Program-made: the position numbers and the translations under genes | Notes under the pieces: generated by a model | Told to the model about the DNA's origin: nothing | Database searches by the model: none | The model's input: only the letters and a program-made list of their open reading frames with translations | Shown: positions 1 through 12,475 of the stretch, piece after piece | Layout of the letters: the number at the start of each line of letters is the position of its first letter | Position numbering within the stretch: the stretch's first letter is position 1 | Assembly (NCBI RefSeq): GCF_020164955.1 | Contig: NZ_JAIUHG010000001.1 | Span: 455,061-519,060, forward strand | DNA: 64,000 nucleotides | Reading direction: 5' to 3' | Source: Mesorhizobium sp. CA8 | Lineage (GTDB): Bacteria; Pseudomonadota; Alphaproteobacteria; Rhizobiales; Rhizobiaceae

Positions 1-1014
1 GCAGAAGGCCTTAATTCGCCCTTCGGCATGACGCTTTCCAAGGGCAAGCTCTATGTCGCCGACACCGACGCGCTCGTCGCTTTTCCCTACTCCAACGGCC
101 AGACCCGAGTAACCACGCCACCAGAAAAGATAGTCGACTTGCCGGCCGGAGACATCAACCATCACTGGACCAAGGATGTGATCGCAAGTCCGGACGGAAG
201 CAAACTCTATGTGACCGTCGGCTCGAACAGCAACGCTGGAGAAAACGGCATAGAGGCGGAAAAGAACCGCGCCGCCGTCCTTGAGGTGGATCGGTCCAGC
301 CGCAGCATCCGGGTCTTCGCATCGGGGCTGCGCAACCCGAACGGGCTTTCCTGGAACCCTGAGACCGGCAAGCTTTGGGTCGCCGTGAACGAGCGTGACG
401 AGATTGGCGACGATCTCGTGCCCGATTACATCACCTCAGTTCGCAACGGCGCTTTCTATGGCTGGCCCTACAGTTATTATGGACAGAACGTCGACGAACG
501 CGTCAAGCCGCAACGCCCCGATCTGGTGGCGAAGGCGGTCAAGCCCGACTATGCGGTGGGTTCCCATACCGCCTCGCTGGGACTGGCCTTCTCCGGCCGC
601 GCGTCGCTCGGCCCCGCCTACGGCAACGGCGCTTTTATAGGCCAGCACGGCTCATGGAACAGAAACGTGCACAGCGGTTATAAGGTAATCTTTGTGCCGT
701 TCCGTGGAGGCAGACCGAGCGGGTCCCCGAAGGATGTGCTCACGGGCTTTCTCGGACGTGATGGCAAAGCCATGGGCCGTCCGGTTGGCGTTGCTGTCGA
801 CAGGGCCGGAGCGTTGCTCGTCGCCGACGACGTTGGCAATGTCATCTGGCGGGTCAGCCGCGCGAACGGGCGTCGAGCGCCGGTGCTTTCTGGCTGCCTT
901 TATCGGACCTGTTCAAGCGCATCTTTTACCAGTTACGCGCGCTGCGCGTTACTCGCATCGTCTGAAGGAAATAACGCGCCTGGAGTTGCAATTATTCCGT
1001 GCTTCGCCCTCTGA
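1..1014 (+). CDS. L-sorbosone dehydrogenase-like (PQQ-type beta-propeller) protein, 5' partial
   Basis: The frame is open from the first base, so the gene starts left of the window. The visible part has the blade motifs of the glucose/sorbosone dehydrogenase family: [60 protein letters not shown] and a final [14 protein letters not shown]. Family members are usually exported, PQQ-dependent sugar or aldose dehydrogenases; the substrate cannot be told from sequence. Family proteins normally end within a few residues of the VIWRV strand (about base 857), but this frame runs about 50 residues further in Cys/Ser/Ala-rich sequence without propeller character. A frameshift or lost stop near base 860-880 is possible. 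The family call is firm; the C-terminus and activity are uncertain. Confidence 0.8.
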   Translation, partial: AEGLNSPFGMTLSKGKLYVADTDALVAFPYSNGQTRVTTPPEKIVDLPAGDINHHWTKDVIASPDGSKLYVTVGSNSNAGENGIEAEKNRAAVLEVDRSSRSIRVFASGLRNPNGLSWNPETGKLWVAVNERDEIGDDLVPDYITSVRNGAFYGWPYSYYGQNVDERVKPQRPDLVAKAVKPDYAVGSHTASLGLAFSGRASLGPAYGNGAFIGQHGSWNRNVHSGYKVIFVPFRGGRPSGSPKDVLTGFLGRDGKAMGRPVGVAVDRAGALLVADDVGNVIWRVSRANGRRAPVLSGCLYRTCSSASFTSYARCALLASSEGNNAPGVAIIPCFAL

Positions 1015-1093
1015 CGGACCTACGCACGTCCGCGACACGACCGCCGCGCAGGTCAGACGCAGCGTTCTCAATTTGCGAAATGCTGACTCGCCC

Positions 1094-1396
1094 CTAGCGC
1101 CTCAGGGCGTGGACATTGTCCATCGACGCGCCACCCAGCGGCAGCGCCATGTCATCGTCGAGCAGCCGGGTAATGCGAGCAAAGCCGACAAAGGCTTTTC
1201 GCGCTTCCTCGGCCGACATCTTGCCCGACAGTGCCGCCGCGCAGCAATTCAGGGCGCACTGATAAACCGGTCCGCGCCGTCCCGTTGGCCATTTCCGCAG
1301 GAACACCATCGCCTCGGAGACGCTATCGACTTCCTCCACAGGGTATCCCTGCCCACGCGCAATTCGCACTGGGGTAAAGAAATGCAAGCGATCCAT
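1094..1396 (-). CDS. DUF982 domain-containing protein
   Basis: This 100-residue protein has the DUF982 pattern common in Mesorhizobium: FFTPVRIARG near the start, then a 'eAmvFLrkWPtGrrGP' segment, a Cys-rich helix (QCALNCCAAALSG) and AR-AFVGFARI. The frame is open further upstream, but the ATG at 1396 is preferred because GGGAGG sits six bases before it and homology begins there. It stands alone between a plus-strand dehydrogenase and a plus-strand transporter. The function of DUF982 is unknown; these genes are typically present in many copies in rhizobia. Confidence 0.8.
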   Translation of the reverse strand: MDRLHFFTPVRIARGQGYPVEEVDSVSEAMVFLRKWPTGRRGPVYQCALNCCAAALSGKMSAEEARKAFVGFARITRLLDDDMALPLGGASMDNVHALRR

Positions 1397-1695
1397 AATT
1401 ATCCTCCCGGTCGACCGCAATGCAGCCGAACCGCAATAAACGCACGTATCGCGAATCAGTTCCAAACAAATTTGGTTGCCGTCGGAAAAGTTTGGAACCA
1501 GTCCGCCCCGGCCCCGAAAGCACCGTCGCGACTCAAGCTCGACGCGCGCCGCAAGGCAGCGGATAAGGGCGATTCTCATTGAATATCTTTAAGGCGAAAG
1601 CCGGCAAATGGATTGCTTGCCGGTTCCCCTGCGTCAGGCTTAACCTCCGCGATTAAACGCGTGAGGGCGCGTTTTGCAAAAGGGGAACACATGCA
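1397..1695. other. Intergenic region upstream of the NCS1 transporter
   Basis: About 300 bases with no convincing gene. The only structure noticed is a 7-bp hairpin (AAACGCG / CGCGTTT, 1655-1674) about 20 bases before the transporter start, which could act in its leader. No promoter consensus was clear. Confidence 0.4.
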
Positions 1696-3153
1696 ATGAC
1701 CATTCAAGGCGCATCGCCCGACCTCTACAATGAGGATCTGGCTCCCGCAACCGTCAGGAACTGGGGACCGTTTTCGATCTTCAACGTCTGGACCTCGGAC
1801 GTCCACAGCCTCTGGGGCTACTATCTGGCGGCCAGCCTGTTTCTGTTCTGCGGCGGCTTCGTCAACTTCGTCATCGCCATCGGCATCGGCTCGCTGATCA
1901 TCTACGCGCTGATGAACCTGGTCGGCTATGCCGGCGTGAAGACCGGCGTGCCCTACCCCGTGCTTGCCCGCGCCTCATTCGGCATCTGGGGCGCCAACAT
2001 CCCAGCCCTGGTCCGCGCCATCGTCGCTTGCTTCTGGTACGGCGCTCAGACGGCTGCGGCGTCGGGCGCGATCGTCGCGCTGCTGACGCGCCTGCAATGG
2101 TTCGACGAGTTCAACAAGAGCTCGCATATGCTGGGTCATTCCACGCTCGAGGTGATCTGCTTCGTCATCATCTGGGCGCTGCAGTTGCTGATCATCCAGA
2201 AGGGCATGGAAACCGTCCGCCGCTTCCAGGATTGGGCCGGCCCGGCCGTCTGGATCATGATGCTGATCCTGGCCATTTTTCTTTGCGTGAAGTCCGGCAC
2301 TTTCGCCTTCACCAGCGACATCCCGATGGATGTGCTGCTGGACAGGACCAAGGATGCCGGCGTTCCGGGCGAGCCTGGGTCCTGGACCGCCCTGTTCGCG
2401 GTGGCAGCGATCTGGGTGACCTATTTCTCGGCGCTCTATCTCAACTTCTGCGACTTCGCCCGCTATGCACCGGACAATGCAGCACTTCGCAAGGGCAACA
2501 TCTGGGGCCTGCCGGTCAACCTCATCCTGTTCTCGCTGGTCGCCGGCGTCACCACGATCGCCGCCTACGACGTCTACCATGAGGTGCTGCTGCATCCCGA
2601 CCAGATCTCGGCCAAGTTCGACAGCTGGTTCCTGGCGGCGCTTGCCGCGCTGACCTTCGCCGTGGCGACGCTGGGCATCAACGTCGTGGCGAATTTCGTC
2701 TCGCCGGCCTTTGACTTCTCCAACGTGTTCCCGCGCCAGATCGACTTCAAGAAGGGCGGTTACATCGCGGCGCTGATCGCCCTGGTGCTCTATCCCTTCG
2801 CGCCATGGGAAGGCAGCGCCGCTTCCTTCGTCAACATCATCGGCGCGACGATGGGACCGATCTTCGGCGTGATGATGGTCGACTACTATTTGATCCGCAA
2901 AAGCGAGGTCGACGTCGAGGCGCTCTATCGCGAGGACGGCGAGTTCCGTTTCCAGAGCGGCTGGCATGTCAACGCCTTCATCGCCGCCGGCATCGGCGCC
3001 ATCTTCTCCTCGATCCTGCCCAACTTCACCAACTGGCTGCCGTCCTGGTGGGGCGTCTATGGCTGGTTCTTTGGCGTGGCGATCGCGGGCGCCGTCTACT
3101 ACGTCCTGCGCACCATGGCGCTTGGCGCCGGGGCAAGGACCGCCAAGGCCTGA
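1696..3153 (+). CDS. NCS1 family nucleobase/hydantoin:cation symporter
   Basis: A 485-residue integral membrane protein with about 12 hydrophobic segments. It has the hallmarks of nucleobase:cation symporter-1 (Mhp1/PucI/CodB-like): an N-terminal NEDLAP and a WGPFSIFNVWTSDVHSLWGY helix 1, VGYAGVKTGVPYPVLARASFG (helix 2-3), and WYGAQTAAASGAI (helix 3 substrate region). The C-terminal MMVDYYLIRK is also typical. Such proteins import uracil, cytosine, allantoin or hydantoins with Na+ or H+; the exact substrate is not decidable here. The start ATG follows AAAAGGGGAACAC, with an out-of-frame ATG six bases before it. No catabolic gene lies next to it. It converges on the DUF1697/pyrG unit across a heptamer repeat. 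Confidence 0.88.
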   Translation: MTIQGASPDLYNEDLAPATVRNWGPFSIFNVWTSDVHSLWGYYLAASLFLFCGGFVNFVIAIGIGSLIIYALMNLVGYAGVKTGVPYPVLARASFGIWGANIPALVRAIVACFWYGAQTAAASGAIVALLTRLQWFDEFNKSSHMLGHSTLEVICFVIIWALQLLIIQKGMETVRRFQDWAGPAVWIMMLILAIFLCVKSGTFAFTSDIPMDVLLDRTKDAGVPGEPGSWTALFAVAAIWVTYFSALYLNFCDFARYAPDNAALRKGNIWGLPVNLILFSLVAGVTTIAAYDVYHEVLLHPDQISAKFDSWFLAALAALTFAVATLGINVVANFVSPAFDFSNVFPRQIDFKKGGYIAALIALVLYPFAPWEGSAASFVNIIGATMGPIFGVMMVDYYLIRKSEVDVEALYREDGEFRFQSGWHVNAFIAAGIGAIFSSILPNFTNWLPSWWGVYGWFFGVAIAGAVYYVLRTMALGAGARTAKA

Positions 3154-3158
3154 AACAA

Positions 3159-3843
<685 letters not shown>

Positions 3844-3865
3844 GGCCAATGTGCCGGCTGGTCGC

Positions 3866-5506
<1,641 letters not shown>

Positions 5507-5653
5507 TTAACGCGGCCTGATTGATTCCGCCAGAGAAAAAACCGCCGCGAAGGCTTTTTCCCAAAATGACGTCGGTGCTCCCGAGGGAGGCTTGGCGAAA
5601 CATGTTGCCCAAAAGTGCAAAGCAGTTTTTGGGAAACAACATGCGTCAAAACA

Positions 5654-5678
5654 AAAGGGCCGGCGATGCCGGCCCTTT
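5654..5678 (-). terminator. Rho-independent terminator of the L,D-transpeptidase gene
   Basis: A perfect 11-bp stem (AAAGGGCCGGC / GCCGGCCCTTT) with a 3-base loop lies 20 bases after the stop of the minus-strand transpeptidase. Read on that strand it is followed by a TTTTGTTTTG run, the usual form of an intrinsic terminator. It also separates this gene from pyrG. Confidence 0.88.
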
Positions 5679-5698
5679 CGGCAGTTTGATGAAAGTCG

Positions 5699-6817
5699 TT
5701 ATATAATCACAACCTTCGTGCCGATCTTGACGCGGCTGTAGAGATCCATGACGTGCTCGTTGATCATGCGGAAGCAGCCATTGGAGGCGCTGGTTCCGAT
5801 CGACTGCGGCGCGATCGTTCCGTGGATGCGCAGATGCGTGTCCTTCTTGCCGTCATAGAGGTAGATGGCACGCGCGCCCAGCGGGTTCTCGCCACCGCCG
5901 GGCATGCCATCCTTGTACTGGCCATAATGCTTCGGCTCGCGCTTCTGCATGTCGAGCGTCGGGATCCAGCGCGGCCATTCCTGCTTGTCGCCGACGGCTA
6001 CCGTGCCCTTGAACTGCAGGCCTTCGCGGCCGACCGCTATGGCATAGCGGCGGGCAGTGGAGAACGACTCGACGAGGTAGAGGCGGCGCGCGCTGGTATC
6101 GATGACGATGGTGCCCGGCTCGTAGCCCGAGAAGGAAACATCCTGCGGCACGAATTCCGGCTTCACCTTGAAGGGTCGCTTGGCCGCCTTCTTGGCCAGC
6201 GCCGAATCCAGCGCGCGGGTTTCCGGCAAATAGTTGATGGAAGTCGCCTGGGCGCCACCGAAGAGGCCGGCGAACAGCCCGCCGCTGCTCGTCTGCTTCT
6301 GGCCGGGGTTTTCGCTGCGCAGCTCGCCATTGTTGCCCGTGGCCGTGATGTTCATTACCTCGGCCGGGATCGGCTCGGCGGTCTGGATCGGAGCGATCGG
6401 GGCAACCGGTGCCAGCGGCTCGATCACTTTGACGGTCTTCCTGGCAGGCTTGGCGTCGGCGACTTCGGCGCCCCCGCTCTTCTTGGCGAGCCACTCCTGG
6501 CGCGCGGCGTCCGCCTTGGCCTTGGCCGCCTCGCGCATCGCCATCTTGCGAGCATCGAGCGCCTTCTGCTTGGCGGCTTCCTTGTCGGCCGCGATCTTGG
6601 CTTCGAGCTTGCTGATCTGCGCAAGATCGTCCGAGCTCGGGTTTTTCTTCTTCTTGAGAAGCCTCAGCTGCGATGCGTCGCTCTTGGCGGCGACAGGAAT
6701 TGCGTCGGTCTTCTCAACCGACGGGGAAGTGGCCAGATTTGCCGGTCCGGCAAGGGCCAAGGAACCCATGCCGAGGACGGCACAGAATCCCAGAAGGATT
6801 AAGCTGCGAAGCTGCAT
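5699..6817 (-). CDS. L,D-transpeptidase (YkuD domain) with coiled-coil linker
   Basis: The 372-residue exported enzyme has an N-terminal hydrophobic signal segment (MQLRSLILLGFCAVLG...). A basic Ala/Lys/Glu-rich stretch at about residues 50-115 (KLEAKIAADKEAAKQKALDARK) likely forms a coiled coil. The C-terminal YkuD domain has the catalytic pattern H-G-T ... S-N-G-C-F near residue 345, with the Cys nucleophile. Such enzymes form 3-3 peptidoglycan cross-links or attach proteins to peptidoglycan in the periplasm. The family links are abundant in Rhizobiales. The start at 6817 is chosen for the signal peptide; the frame extends upstream without homology. Its substrate role is not decidable. Confidence 0.9.
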   Translation of the reverse strand: MQLRSLILLGFCAVLGMGSLALAGPANLATSPSVEKTDAIPVAAKSDASQLRLLKKKKNPSSDDLAQISKLEAKIAADKEAAKQKALDARKMAMREAAKAKADAARQEWLAKKSGGAEVADAKPARKTVKVIEPLAPVAPIAPIQTAEPIPAEVMNITATGNNGELRSENPGQKQTSSGGLFAGLFGGAQATSINYLPETRALDSALAKKAAKRPFKVKPEFVPQDVSFSGYEPGTIVIDTSARRLYLVESFSTARRYAIAVGREGLQFKGTVAVGDKQEWPRWIPTLDMQKREPKHYGQYKDGMPGGGENPLGARAIYLYDGKKDTHLRIHGTIAPQSIGTSASNGCFRMINEHVMDLYSRVKIGTKVVII

Positions 6818-7029
6818 GGCGAAGATCCGATTTTTAAAGCAAGTTGCCCACGGCGTCGCCCGGCGCCCCCCAAGGACGCCGAATAGTGCCGCGCGCATTC
6901 TATAATCGATTAGCCGTCATCGCCTCAAGCTGAGGCAGGCGCTACGCCCGGTTGAATCTTCGTGATCGGGCGCGCATTTGCCGCGACTGTGTTCAAAGAA
7001 CCACAGATCGCGGCCCGGTGCTTGTCCGG

Positions 7030-7542
7030 CTACTGGTTCGGAACCTGCGGGGTGACCGGCAAGGCGACGCCATTGTTTGCCGGCGGCGTGGCCGGATTCG
7101 CGGGCGCGGGAGCGGCCGGAGCGGGCGTCGTTGCCGGGGCCGGCGCGGTCGTACCATTGGCGAGTGGCGCGGTCGTCGTCGTGCCGCCCGACGGAGCCGC
7201 ACTGCCGGCCGGAGCCGCAGGCTTGGAAGTGCCCACCGGCCCATTGGAACCCGGCAGCTGGTTGAGCACGCCGTTGCCCTGGCTGGACGTCGCCGGACGG
7301 TCGAGGATGTCGATCGGCTTTTCGCCGTAGCGGGCAAGGATCGACAGCGCCAGCGAGGTTACGAAGAAGGCCGCCGCCAGGATTGCGGTGGCGCGGGTCA
7401 GCGCGTTGGCGGCGCCGCGCGCGGTCATGAAGCCGGAACCGCCGCCGATGCCCAGGCCGCCGCCTTCGGAGCGCTGCAGCAGCACCACGCCGACAAGGGC
7501 GAGCACGACCATGAGGTGTATGACGATCAGTACGGTTTCCAT
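7030..7542 (-). CDS. secG: Preprotein translocase subunit SecG
   Basis: SecG is the small auxiliary membrane subunit of the SecYEG channel. The first 75 residues carry its two transmembrane helices and the family motif VVLLQRSEGGGLGIGGGSG-FM followed by ARGAANALTRATAILAAAFF. The remaining ~95 residues are a Pro/Ala/Thr-rich, low-complexity tail (TTTAPLANGTTAPAPATTPAP...), longer than in enterobacterial SecG (about 110 residues in total) but usual in rhizobia. It lies downstream of tpiA on the same strand, separated by a palindromic element. Confidence 0.93.
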   Translation of the reverse strand: METVLIVIHLMVVLALVGVVLLQRSEGGGLGIGGGSGFMTARGAANALTRATAILAAAFFVTSLALSILARYGEKPIDILDRPATSSQGNGVLNQLPGSNGPVGTSKPAAPAGSAAPSGGTTTTAPLANGTTAPAPATTPAPAAPAPANPATPPANNGVALPVTPQVPNQ

Positions 7543-7700
7543 AATTTATCCTGGCGAGGCCAAGCGCTGCCGCGCATACGACCGGTGTTTTGGAGGCGGC
7601 TCCTTACAATGCTTTGGCGGCATTTCCAAGCCCGTGGCCGGGAATATGGGAAGCAATGCGGCCAATACAACGATTTATGCCGCGCGAGTCTGGCAGACGG

Positions 7701-7848
7701 GCTAGGGTGTGTTGAGATTCAGGTCAGGCCGAGCCGAAACGGTGTTTCCGAGAACCGGAGCGGAGCGTACTTGAAGTACGTGAGCACCGGAAGCGCAGGA
7801 AACCATCGTTCGCAGGCCGGCATCACCTGAATATCAACGCAGGCTAGG
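7701..7848. repeat. Palindromic intergenic element with terminal inverted repeats
   Basis: The ends GTTGAGATTCAGGT (7711-7724) and ACCTGAATATCAAC (7825-7838) pair at 13 of 14 positions, and pairing continues more weakly outward to CTAG motifs on both sides. The interior has its own dyads: CCGGAGCGGAGCGTACTT against GAAGTACGTGAGCACCGG around 7755-7790, and GGTGTTTCC against GGAAACC. The layout resembles rhizobial mosaic or MITE-like palindromic elements. The right end contains the TAG that serves as the tpiA stop (7844-7846). The remaining bases of the 301-base secG-tpiA gap (7543-7700) show no gene. Confidence 0.75.
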
Positions 7849-8611
7849 AGATGTTCATATAAGCTTCCGCGATCGCCAGGAAGTCGGCCGCCTTCAGGCT
7901 GGCGCCGCCGACCAGCGCGCCGTCGACATTCTCGACCCCGAGCAGTTCCACTGCATTGGAAGGCTTGACCGAGCCGCCGTAAAGAATGCGCATCCTGGCC
8001 GCGGCATCACCGAGCAACCCGATCAGCTTGCCGCGGATGTGCGCATGCGCCTCGGCGACGTCGGCCGCGGTCGGGGTCAGGCCGGTGCCGATCGCCCAGA
8101 CCGGCTCATAGGCGATGATGGTGTTCGCCGCGGTAGCGCTGGTCGGAACCGACCCTTCGAGCTGGCGCGACAGGACATCGAGCGTGGCGCCCGCCTCGCG
8201 CTCGGCGCGCGTCTCGCCGATGCAGATGATCGCCACAAGCCCTGCCCGCCAGGCGGCCGATGCCTTGGCATTGACTATCGCATCATTGTCGCCGAACAGC
8301 TCGCGGCGTTCGGAATGGCCGACGATCACGTGGCTTGCGCCGGCATCCTTGAGCATCTCGGCCGAAATCTCGCCTGTGAAGGCGCCGCTCTCCTTGGGAT
8401 GACAATCTTCTCCGCCGGCTCGCACCGGCGTGCGCGACAGGATCTCGGCGGCGCGCTGGAGCAAGGTCGCCGGCACGCACACCAGCGCTTCGGTCTCCGC
8501 GTCGAGCCCGCTCATGAAACCGTTGCCGATCGACCGCAACTCGTTGAGCGAGGCGCTAGTGCCGTTCATTTTCCAGTTGCCGGCGACAAGCGGGCGAATT
8601 CCAGGGGTCAT
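7844..8611 (-). CDS. tpiA: Triose-phosphate isomerase
   Basis: TpiA interconverts dihydroxyacetone phosphate and glyceraldehyde 3-phosphate in glycolysis and gluconeogenesis. The 255-residue protein has every catalytic element: N12 and K14 in GNWKMNG, the electrophilic His in [13 protein letters not shown] (about residue 101), the base Glu in [13 protein letters not shown] (about residue 172) and the phosphate-binding [12 protein letters not shown]. The ATG at 8611 is supported by homology; longer in-frame starts add unrelated residues. Its TAG stop lies in the terminal repeat of the adjacent palindromic element. It is divergent from ppiD. Confidence 0.96.
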   Translation of the reverse strand: MTPGIRPLVAGNWKMNGTSASLNELRSIGNGFMSGLDAETEALVCVPATLLQRAAEILSRTPVRAGGEDCHPKESGAFTGEISAEMLKDAGASHVIVGHSERRELFGDNDAIVNAKASAAWRAGLVAIICIGETRAEREAGATLDVLSRQLEGSVPTSATAANTIIAYEPVWAIGTGLTPTAADVAEAHAHIRGKLIGLLGDAAARMRILYGGSVKPSNAVELLGVENVDGALVGGASLKAADFLAIAEAYMNIS

Positions 8612-8754
8612 GGGGCGCGTTCTCCGAGCGACATTAAGCAGCGCCCTCACTACCAAAATCAGGTCACAAAGCAATCGACAGTGGACCGGAAGGGCGCTAT
8701 TGCGCTTGTTTCAGACTCGGCGCAGGCGAAAATGCGCAAAACTCGGAAGTATGT

Positions 8755-10650
8755 ATGCTTGGTATATTGAGAAGCGCGGCAGGCACTTGGGTCGCGAAGG
8801 CGTTGCTGTCCTTGCTGGTGGTGAGTTTCCTCGCCTGGGGCGCGACCACGCGCATGGTGGGAGGCGTGCTGGGCGGCCATCACGCGGTGATCACCGCCGG
8901 CGGCACGGAGGTCTCGATCAACGAGTACCGCCTCGCCTATGACCGCCAGCTCAGCCTTCTGTCGCAGCAATATGGCCAGCGGGTCACCCAGGAACAGGCC
9001 AAGCTGCTCGGCGTCGACAACCAGGTCCTGGCGCAGCTCGTTTCGGGCGCCGTGCTCGACGAGCAGGCGCGCAAGCTCGGGCTCGGCCTTTCCAAGGATC
9101 GGCTGGCCGATCTGACGCGCGAGGATCCGGCTTTCAAGGGACCTAGCGGCCAATTCGATCGCCGGACCTTCGAGTATCTCCTGCGCCAGCTCGGCATGCG
9201 GCCTGAGGACTACCTCAAGAACCGCGCGCAGGTGGCTGTGCGCCAGCAGATCGTCGAGGCGATTTCCGACGGCCTCAAGGTGCCGCAGACCTTCCTGAAG
9301 GCGGTCTCGCTCTACCGCGGCGAGGATCGCACAATCGACTATCTCGTGCTGCCGAAGACGCTTGTGCAGCCGATCGAGGCGCCGTCCGACAGCGCCCTCA
9401 ATGCCTATTTCGACGCCAACAAGAAGAACTACGCCGCGCCGGAATACCGCAAATTCTCCTATGTCCGGCTGGAGCCTCAGGACATCGCGGATCCGTCCGC
9501 CGTGACCGACCAGCAGGTCAGCGACGACTACAAGAAAAACATCGCGCGCTACACGACGCCCGAGATGCGCACCATCGAGCAGTTGGTGTTCAAGACGCCG
9601 GATGCGGCGAAGGCCGCCTACGATTCGCTGAAGGCAGGCGCCACTTTCGACAAGCTCATCACCGCCGAAGGCAAGACACCGGCCGACACGCTGCTTGGCA
9701 CGCTGTCGAAGGACAAGATCGCCGACAAGGCGGTCGCCGATGCGGCCTTCTCGCTCAATGCCAATGAGGTGAGTCCAGTCGTGCAGGGCGCCTTCGGTCC
9801 CGTGCTCTTGCGCGTCACAGAGATCAAGCCGCAGGTGGTGAAGCCGCTTTCGGAAGTGTCCGGCCAGATCCGCAAGGACCTGGCGCTCGGCGAAGCGAGC
9901 CGCATCCTCCTCGACGTGCATGACAGCTATGAGGATACCCGCGCCTCGGGCGCCTCGCTTGCACAGGCCGCCGAGAAGCTGAAGCTCAAGGTCGTCACCA
10001 TCGACGCCATCGACCGGACCGGCCAGCGCCCGGACGGCACGATCGTCAACGACCTGCCGGAATCGGCCGCGCTGATCAAATCGGTGTTCGCGGCCGAGCC
10101 CAATACCGAGAATGAGGGCCTGACCACCGCGGACAACGGCTTTGTCTTCTACGAGGTGCAGTCGATCACGCCGGCGCGCGATCGCACGCTGGACGAAGTC
10201 CGCAAGAAGGTCGTGGCCGACTGGACCGAGGCCGAGACCGACAAGCGGCTCAACGCGAAGGCTGAGGAACTGGAGAAGCGCCTCAAGGCCGGCACCACGC
10301 TCGACGCCATTGCCGGTGAGCTCAAGCTCGAAAAACAGACCAAGCGTGGTCTGAAGCGCGAAGCCGACGATGCCGATTTCGGCAAGGAGGGTGCTGCGGC
10401 GATGTTCGGCGTCGGCGAAGGCGGCACCGGTTTGATCCCCTCGCCCACCGGCGACGGCCAGATTCTGTTCAAGGTCGCCGAGGTCTTCGAGCCGGCGGGC
10501 GCCGATGGCAGCGCGGTGCCGGAAGACGCGCAGAAGTCCTTCGGCGCCGGCATGTCAGACGACCTGCTCGACCAGTTGGTAGCGCAGTTGCAATCGCAAT
10601 ATGCCGTTCGCATCGATCCGAACGCCGTTTCGCAAGCACAGACACGATGA
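8755..10650 (+). CDS. ppiD: PpiD/SurA-like membrane-anchored peptidylprolyl isomerase
   Basis: A 631-residue periplasmic folding factor. One N-terminal transmembrane anchor ([23 protein letters not shown]...) is followed by a SurA-type N-terminal chaperone region (about 45-170, with [22 protein letters not shown]) and a parvulin-like region at about 260-360 ([26 protein letters not shown] ... [12 protein letters not shown], in pieces). A long C-terminal SurA-like part follows. As in other PpiD proteins, parvulin catalytic residues are poorly conserved, so chaperone activity is more certain than isomerase activity. It overlaps trpD by four bases (ATGA), so the two are translationally coupled. 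Confidence 0.88.
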   Translation: MLGILRSAAGTWVAKALLSLLVVSFLAWGATTRMVGGVLGGHHAVITAGGTEVSINEYRLAYDRQLSLLSQQYGQRVTQEQAKLLGVDNQVLAQLVSGAVLDEQARKLGLGLSKDRLADLTREDPAFKGPSGQFDRRTFEYLLRQLGMRPEDYLKNRAQVAVRQQIVEAISDGLKVPQTFLKAVSLYRGEDRTIDYLVLPKTLVQPIEAPSDSALNAYFDANKKNYAAPEYRKFSYVRLEPQDIADPSAVTDQQVSDDYKKNIARYTTPEMRTIEQLVFKTPDAAKAAYDSLKAGATFDKLITAEGKTPADTLLGTLSKDKIADKAVADAAFSLNANEVSPVVQGAFGPVLLRVTEIKPQVVKPLSEVSGQIRKDLALGEASRILLDVHDSYEDTRASGASLAQAAEKLKLKVVTIDAIDRTGQRPDGTIVNDLPESAALIKSVFAAEPNTENEGLTTADNGFVFYEVQSITPARDRTLDEVRKKVVADWTEAETDKRLNAKAEELEKRLKAGTTLDAIAGELKLEKQTKRGLKREADDADFGKEGAAAMFGVGEGGTGLIPSPTGDGQILFKVAEVFEPAGADGSAVPEDAQKSFGAGMSDDLLDQLVAQLQSQYAVRIDPNAVSQAQTR

Positions 10651-11657
10651 GCGCGCTGAAGACACACATAGCCAAGGTTGCCACCGGCACCGCGCTTTCC
10701 TTCGAGGAAGCCCGCGAGGCGTTCGATATCATCATGTCGGGCGATGCGACGCCCGGCCAGATCGGCGGCTTCCTGATGGCGCTGCGCGTGCGCGGCGAGA
10801 CCGTGAGCGAGATATCCGGCGCGGTCGCCACGATGCGCGCCAAGATGCTGCGTGTCGAGGCGCCGCACGGCGCCATCGACATCGTCGGCACCGGCGGCGA
10901 CAATTCGCACTCGGTCAACATCTCGACCGCTTCGGCCTTCGTCATCGCCGCCGCCGGCGTGCCGGTCGCCAAGCATGGCAATCGCGGCCTGTCCTCGCTG
11001 ACCGGCTCGGCCGATGTGCTGACGGCGCTGGGCGTCAGAATAGACATCTCGCCGGAGCTGATCGGTCGCTGCATCCACGAGGCCGGCGTCGGCTTCATGT
11101 TCGCGCCGGCGCACCATCCGGCGATGAAGCATGTCGGACCGACCCGCGTCGAGCTCGGCACGCGCACCATCTTCAACCTGCTCGGGCCTTTGTCGAACCC
11201 GGCCGGCGTCAGCCGCCAGATGGTCGGCGTTTTCCTGCCGGAATGGATCATGCCGGTCGCCGAGACGCTCAAGGCGCTGGGCGCCGATCACGCCTGGGTC
11301 GTCCATGGCGACGGCTATGACGAGATCACCACGACGGGCGAGACCCAGGTGGCTGAGCTTGCCGGCGGCGAAATCCGCAGCTTCACCCTGACGCCGGAAG
11401 CCGTCGGCTTGAAGCGACACACCAAGGAAGAGCTGCGCGGCGGCGACGCGGCCTACAACGCCAAGGAATTGCGCGATATGCTGGGCGGAGCGGCCGGCGC
11501 CTATCGCGACACCGTGCTGATGAATGCCGGCGCCGGACTGGTCGTGGCCGGCAAGGCGACGACGCTGGCCGACGGCATCGCGGCGGCGGCGCAAGCGATC
11601 GACAGCGGCCGCGCGCTTGGCGTGCTGGACAAGCTCGTCGAGATTTCGAACGGATAA
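10647..11657 (+). CDS. trpD: Anthranilate phosphoribosyltransferase
   Basis: TrpD transfers phosphoribosyl from PRPP to anthranilate in tryptophan synthesis. The 336-residue protein has the PRPP-binding [22 protein letters not shown], the [21 protein letters not shown] block and [29 protein letters not shown] (each in pieces). The start overlaps the ppiD stop in ATGA. trpC follows after four bases, so ppiD-trpD-trpC-moaC-moeA read as one transcription unit. Confidence 0.97.
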   Translation: MSALKTHIAKVATGTALSFEEAREAFDIIMSGDATPGQIGGFLMALRVRGETVSEISGAVATMRAKMLRVEAPHGAIDIVGTGGDNSHSVNISTASAFVIAAAGVPVAKHGNRGLSSLTGSADVLTALGVRIDISPELIGRCIHEAGVGFMFAPAHHPAMKHVGPTRVELGTRTIFNLLGPLSNPAGVSRQMVGVFLPEWIMPVAETLKALGADHAWVVHGDGYDEITTTGETQVAELAGGEIRSFTLTPEAVGLKRHTKEELRGGDAAYNAKELRDMLGGAAGAYRDTVLMNAGAGLVVAGKATTLADGIAAAAQAIDSGRALGVLDKLVEISNG

Positions 11658-11661
11658 GGCC

Positions 11662-12474
11662 TTGTCGGACATCCTGCGCAAGATCGAAGCCTATAAGCGC
11701 GACGAGATCGCAGCGGCGAAGGCAAAGGTACCGCTGGCCGAGATCAAGGCGCGGGCAAATGATGCCGATGCGACGCGCGGTTTTTTGGCGGCGCTTGAGG
11801 CGAAGCGCGGAGCGGGGAGCTTCGGCCTCATCGCCGAAATCAAGAAGGCTAGCCCTTCCAAGGGTTTGATCCGCGCCGATTTCGACCCGCCGTCATTGGC
11901 ACAGGCCTACCAGAAAGGTGGCGCCGCCTGCCTTTCGGTGCTTACAGACGCCCCGTCCTTCCAGGGCGCTCCGGAATTTCTCACCAATGCGCGCAAGGCG
12001 GTTTCCCTGCCCGCGTTGCGCAAGGATTTTCTGTTCGACCCCTACCAGGTCTACGAAGCACGGGCCTGGGGCGCAGACGCCATCCTGATCATCATGGCAA
12101 GCGTGGACGATGCCCTGGCGAGCGAATTGGAAGCTACCGCCTTCGAACTCGGGATGGACGCGCTGATCGAGGTGCATGACGAGGCCGAAACGGAGCGCGC
12201 GCTAAAATTGTCGTCGCGGCTGATCGGTATCAACAACCGCAATCTGCGGACCTTCGAGACCAGCCTTGAGACTTCCGAGCGACTGGCGCCAATGGTGCCG
12301 GACGGCTACCTGCTGGTCAGCGAAAGCGGCATCTTCACCCACGACGACTGCCTCAGGATGCAGAAGACCGGCATTGGCACCTTCCTTGTCGGCGAGAGCC
12401 TGATGCGGCAGGCCGACGTAGCCGCGGCGACTGAGCTTCTGCTTGCACGCAAGGCAGCGGCCGAGGCCATCTGA
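11662..12474 (+). CDS. trpC: Indole-3-glycerol-phosphate synthase, TTG start
   Basis: TrpC closes the indole ring in tryptophan synthesis. The 270-residue TIM barrel shows [18 protein letters not shown] (catalytic Lys), [50 protein letters not shown] and [12 protein letters not shown]. The start is read as TTG at 11662 because homology begins at [15 protein letters not shown], a GATAAGG ribosome site precedes it, and no in-frame ATG is suitable; an upstream ATG at 11524 would encode unrelated residues inside trpD. The gene is a single-domain trpC, not fused to trpF. Confidence 0.94.
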   Translation: MSDILRKIEAYKRDEIAAAKAKVPLAEIKARANDADATRGFLAALEAKRGAGSFGLIAEIKKASPSKGLIRADFDPPSLAQAYQKGGAACLSVLTDAPSFQGAPEFLTNARKAVSLPALRKDFLFDPYQVYEARAWGADAILIIMASVDDALASELEATAFELGMDALIEVHDEAETERALKLSSRLIGINNRNLRTFETSLETSERLAPMVPDGYLLVSESGIFTHDDCLRMQKTGIGTFLVGESLMRQADVAAATELLLARKAAAEAI

Positions 12475-12475
12475 A

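Noticed and set aside
1015..1582. Plus-strand extension of a frame across the DUF982 gene
   Set aside because: Arg/Pro-rich, antisense to DUF982, which has a strong ribosome site and family motifs.
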